DNA of 64,000 nt from Paraconexibacter algicola (lineage in GTDB: Bacteria > Actinomycetota > Thermoleophilia > Solirubrobacterales > Solirubrobacteraceae). Position numbers and translations under genes: made by a program. The stretch lies in contig NZ_PYYB01000001.1 of NCBI RefSeq assembly GCF_003044185.1, positions 1,178,001-1,242,000 on the forward strand, read 5' to 3'. Below the pieces are notes generated by a model. That model saw only the letters and a program-made list of their open reading frames with translations, did not search any database and was not told the origin of the DNA. Positions 59,508-64,000 of this stretch are shown here, piece after piece. Each line of letters starts with the position of its first letter. Position 1 is the stretch's first letter.

Positions 59508-60364
59508 TGCGGATCGGCTTCCTCGGCCCGGCCGGGACGTTCTCCCACGCGGCCGTGCACGCCAGCCCGCGGACCCCCGCCGACGCGGAGCTCGTGCCCG
59601 CGGGCACGGTGCACGCGACCGTGCTCGCCGTCCAGTCGGGGACGGTCGAGCGGGCGCTGGTCCCGATCGAGAACGCCCTCGAGGGCGCGGTCAACGCGAC
59701 GCTCGACGCGCTCGCCTTCGACGCCCCGGACGTGCGGATGGTCGGCGAGGAGGTCCTCGCGGTGCGCCACTGCCTCGTCGCCGCGCAGGACGTGCCGCTG
59801 GCGGCGATCCGCACGGTGCTCTCGCACCCGCAGGCCAACGGCCAGTGCCAGGACTTCCTGCGCCGCGAGCTGCCGTCGGCCGCGGTCCTCCCGGCGGCGA
59901 GCACCGCGGAGGCGATCCGGCTCGTCGCCGCCGGCGAGGCACCCGACCCGCCGGCCGCGGCGATCGGCACCGCCCTGGCCGCCGAGCTCTACGGCGCGGT
60001 GGTGCTGCGCGAGGGCGTCGAGGACGACGCGTCGAACGTGACCCGGTTCGTGTGGCTCGCGCGCGACGGGGCCGTGGACGACGCAGCGGACGCACCGGGC
60101 GGCAGGTGGAAGACGTCGGTGGTCTTCTCCGGGGACGGCGACGGTCGACCCGGCTGGCTGGTGCGCTGCCTGAGCGAGTTCGCGTTCCGCGGCGTCAACC
60201 TCACGAAGATCGAGTCGCGGCCCGCCCGGCACCGGCTGGGCCACTACCTCTTCCACCTCGACATGGACGGGTCGATCGCCGACCCGCGGGTGGCGGAGGC
60301 GGTCGCCGCGCTGGAGATCCACGGCGCCTCCACCCGCGTGCTCGGCTCCTACCTGGCGGCCTGA
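59507..60364 (+). CDS. pheA: Prephenate dehydratase PheA
   Basis: A 285-residue enzyme that turns prephenate into phenylpyruvate in phenylalanine synthesis. The catalytic domain (1-185) has GFLGPAGTFSHAAV, VPIENALEGAVNATLD, LSHPQANGQCQDFL and DDASNVTRFVWLAR with the catalytic Thr-Arg-Phe. A C-terminal ACT domain (about 200-280; NLTKIESRPARH) is the phenylalanine sensor. There is no chorismate mutase domain. It is coupled to the DUF4446 gene. Confidence 0.95.
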   Translation: MRIGFLGPAGTFSHAAVHASPRTPADAELVPAGTVHATVLAVQSGTVERALVPIENALEGAVNATLDALAFDAPDVRMVGEEVLAVRHCLVAAQDVPLAAIRTVLSHPQANGQCQDFLRRELPSAAVLPAASTAEAIRLVAAGEAPDPPAAAIGTALAAELYGAVVLREGVEDDASNVTRFVWLARDGAVDDAADAPGGRWKTSVVFSGDGDGRPGWLVRCLSEFAFRGVNLTKIESRPARHRLGHYLFHLDMDGSIADPRVAEAVAALEIHGASTRVLGSYLAA

Positions 60365-60403
60365 GGGGCTGGCGCTCGCCGCGTCGGCCGTTACACTCGG
60401 CGC

Positions 60404-60997
60404 GTGCCATCCACCACGCCAGCAGCGCAACTGCGGTCCACGTCGCTCTCCGAGCACCGGCGACGTGGACGAGAAGGTGGCCGGGTGCTCGTCCTCAACG
60501 CGACGTACGAACCGATCAACGTGTGCACGGTGCGCCGTGCCGTCGTCCTGCTGCTGAAGAGCAAGGCCGAGGTGATCGAGCAGGGGGAGCGTCCGCTGCG
60601 CTCGGAGTGCGAGGTGATGACGCGCCCCGCGGTGATCCGGCTGACCCACTACGTGCGCGTCCCGCGCGACACGCACCGGCGCAAGATCACCCGCCGCGCC
60701 GTGTTCGCCCGTGACGGCTGGGAGTGCCAGTACTGCGGGTCGCGCCAGCAGCTGACCGTCGACCACGTGATCCCGCGCTCCAAGGGCGGCAGCTCGGACT
60801 GGACCAACATCGTCGCGTCGTGCGCCCCGTGCAACCGACGCAAGTCCGACCACCTGCCCGCCCAGGCGAACATGCACCCGCGCCGGCCGCCGCGCGAGCC
60901 GAGCCCGCACGTCTTCATCCACGTGGCGTCGCCGCGGATCCCGGCGGCCTGGCGGCCGTGGCTGCCGGACGCCGACGCCTACGCGGACGCCGCCTAG
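60404..60997 (+). CDS. HNH endonuclease family protein
   Basis: A 197-residue protein. VLVLNATYEPINVCTVRRAV is the N-terminal signature of a conserved actinobacterial group. The HNH domain (about 100-150) has FARDGWECQYCGSRQQLTVDHVIP split by a Cys pair, then SKGG, WTNIVASCAPCNRRK. The CxxC...CxxC zinc site and HNH residues are intact. Its role is unknown; presence next to housekeeping genes argues against a homing nuclease. The start is GTG with TACACT ending 6 nt before it (leaderless). Its end overlaps the convergent DUF4328 gene by 4 bp. Confidence 0.87.
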   Translation: MPSTTPAAQLRSTSLSEHRRRGREGGRVLVLNATYEPINVCTVRRAVVLLLKSKAEVIEQGERPLRSECEVMTRPAVIRLTHYVRVPRDTHRRKITRRAVFARDGWECQYCGSRQQLTVDHVIPRSKGGSSDWTNIVASCAPCNRRKSDHLPAQANMHPRRPPREPSPHVFIHVASPRIPAAWRPWLPDADAYADAA

Positions 60998-61626
60998 ATC
61001 CGTCGGTCCTCGCCGGGCGGCGCCGCGGCCGCGACCTCGGTGAGCGCCCGGACGACGCCGATCGCGGCGACCGCGGCGGCGAGGGCGAGGATGTCCCCGA
61101 TCATCGCGAGCCCGTCGGGCAGCCGCTGGTCGGCGAGGCTGTCCGGGTTGGCGGTGCCCACGACGGCGAGGCTGATCGCGGCGAGCCACGCCACCCACCA
61201 GCCGGCCAGCAGCGCGGCCGCCCGGCGGCCGCCCGCCCGCAGCAGCGCCGCCAGCACGAGCGGCGGGGCGAGGAGGTTGACCCCGGGCACCACCCAGGCG
61301 AGCAGGCCGCTGCGCGGCTCGGCGAGCCGCCCGTCGAGGCGGTCGGCGAGCCGGCGGTGCGCCGCGTGCTGCCAGGGCAGCCACAGGGCGGCGACGGCGA
61401 GCAGGCAGACGACGCTGAGTACGAGCGTGATCGTCACGTAGTCGTCGGCGCGGCCGATGACCGAGTCGGGCACGGCGATGGCGACGTCCCCGACCTGGGT
61501 GTTCACCGCGTCCTGCACGATGCGCAGCCGGTTGACGTGCGCGTAGGCGTCGGCGATCGACGCGACGGCCGCGACCCAGAGGGCGACGACGGTCAGCTGT
61601 GCGCGGCCTTCGAGGGTGCGGAGCAC
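60994..61626 (-). CDS. DUF4328-like membrane protein
   Basis: A 210-residue protein with about five transmembrane helices, roughly 10-28, 65-85, 108-128, 138-158 and 172-192. WLPWQHAAHRRLADR and the AWVVPGVNLLAPP turn match the DUF4328 family of actinobacterial membrane proteins, whose function is unknown. The start is GTG 61626 with TATGCT 8 nt upstream. It converges with the HNH gene. Confidence 0.75.
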   Translation of the reverse strand: MLRTLEGRAQLTVVALWVAAVASIADAYAHVNRLRIVQDAVNTQVGDVAIAVPDSVIGRADDYVTITLVLSVVCLLAVAALWLPWQHAAHRRLADRLDGRLAEPRSGLLAWVVPGVNLLAPPLVLAALLRAGGRRAAALLAGWWVAWLAAISLAVVGTANPDSLADQRLPDGLAMIGDILALAAAVAAIGVVRALTEVAAAAPPGEDRRI

Positions 61627-61941
61627 GGCCGCGGAGCATAGGCGACCGCACGATCGGCGGAGCGCCCCGAGAACTGCGAAGGCCGCGGTTTCGACGGACC
61701 GCGGCCTTCGCCCAACTGTGACTGGAAGATCGTCGTCCTAGGTACGTCTGCCGTGGGACCAAGCGGCAAGGAGCGACGACGGTGCCCGGCTGGTATTCCG
61801 CTGAGCGGTCCAGCCAACCGGCTCAGGTGCCGGCCACCTCCAGGGTCCCGCAAGAACTGTGACTACAGATACGGACCACCTCCTTTCTCTGGTGAACCGA
61901 CTGTAGCAACGGCCCGGACGGAACCTCAACGGTTGACCCGC
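61627..61941. other. Gene-free stretch with hairpin, repeats and nested stems
   Basis: No convincing gene lies in these 315 nt between the DUF4328 and gyrA genes. They hold a 12-bp hairpin (61678-61709) and the 10-bp direct repeat AACTGTGACT at 61714 and 61855. Between the repeats are nested complementary segments: GGCTGG/CCAGCC at 61788/61810, CCGC/GCGG at 61798/61805 and GGGACC/GGTCCC at 61755/61844. On the minus strand AGAAAGGAGGTGGTCC (61888-61873) is an extended Shine-Dalgarno sequence with no suitable start codon after it. A structured RNA or a short leader peptide is possible. Confidence 0.5.
61678..61709. terminator. Hairpin between gyrA and DUF4328 gene
   Basis: GAAGGCCGCGGT and ACCGCGGCCTTC form a perfect 12-bp stem with an 8-nt loop. 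It could end transcription arriving from the gyrA side on the minus strand; there is no U tract. Confidence 0.6.

Positions 61942-64000
<2,059 letters not shown>

Noticed and set aside
61593-61853. 86- and 63-codon minus-strand frames in the gyrA-DUF4328 gap
   Set aside because: No suitable start with the nearby ribosome site and no recognisable protein pattern.
61714-61864. The AACTGTGACT repeats as target duplication of a small mobile element
   Set aside because: The sequence between them has no inverted ends or other mobile features.
61873-61888. Plus-strand GGACCACCTCCTTTCT as a relic of a 16S rRNA 3' end
   Set aside because: Only these 16 bases resemble 16S; the flanks do not. A minus-strand Shine-Dalgarno sequence explains it better.

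Overview
This is a GC-rich chromosomal segment (by eye over 70% GC) from a motile actinobacterium. The PASTA-kinase/FHA/RodA operon, GTG starts, 4-bp stop/start overlaps and many likely leaderless genes fit Actinomycetota. A flagellar locus next to a DUF4446 gene suggests Thermoleophilia (Solirubrobacterales/Patulibacter-like); this placement is inference.

Left part (1-24.2 kb) is a flagellar and chemotaxis locus, mostly on the minus strand. Read in transcription order it holds a TPR-glycosyltransferase gene; flaG-fliD-fliS and a FliT-like gene; flgB-flgC-fliE-fliF-fliG-fliH-fliI; fliJ, a lytic transglycosylase, fliK, flgD, a TIGR02530-type gene, flgE and flbD; and cheW-cheB-cheR-cheA-cheC-cheD-fliM (fliM runs off the left edge). 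Two plus-strand genes interrupt it: a secreted CHAP hydrolase (11.1-11.9 kb) and a stand-alone AraC-type HTH protein (6.0-6.4 kb). The flagellar sigma factor fliA reads rightward from 23.4 kb.

Between fliA and the second flagellar block lies a metabolic insert (24.3-31.7 kb): an alcohol dehydrogenase with its TetR regulator, then a five-gene minus-strand operon (acyltransferase, FAH hydrolase, FAD monooxygenase, NmrA-like protein, extradiol dioxygenase) with a divergent TetR gene. The operon looks like aromatic-ring catabolism.

The second flagellar block (31.8-38.1 kb, plus strand) is flgF, flgG, flgJ (rod-cap domain only), flgN, flgK, flgL, fliW, csrA and fliC (flagellin). Seven flagellar transcription units share a sigma-28-like element, TCAA-N15-nCCGA(T/C)CA; an eighth unit (fliJ) has the same -10 with a poor -35. 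Three of these intergenic regions also carry one 16-bp palindrome, TCCCCAGAA(C/G)TGGGGA, which looks like the operator of an unidentified flagellar regulator.

The remainder (38.2-64 kb) holds a LysR/VOC pair, a secreted multidomain protein, a Ser/Thr kinase with an extracellular discoidin-like domain, a divergent NAD-dependent DNA ligase, a VIT-like transporter facing a Fur-family regulator, and the cell-growth signalling operon (membrane Ser/Thr kinase, fhaA, fhaB, PP2C phosphatase, rodA/ftsW, pbpA, pknB, ddl). These are followed by a membrane protein, a DUF4446 gene, pheA, an HNH endonuclease gene, a DUF4328 gene and the 3' part of gyrA, which runs off the right edge.

I saw no rRNA, tRNA, CRISPR array or insertion sequence. 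The only gene-free stretch over 300 bases is 61627-61941.
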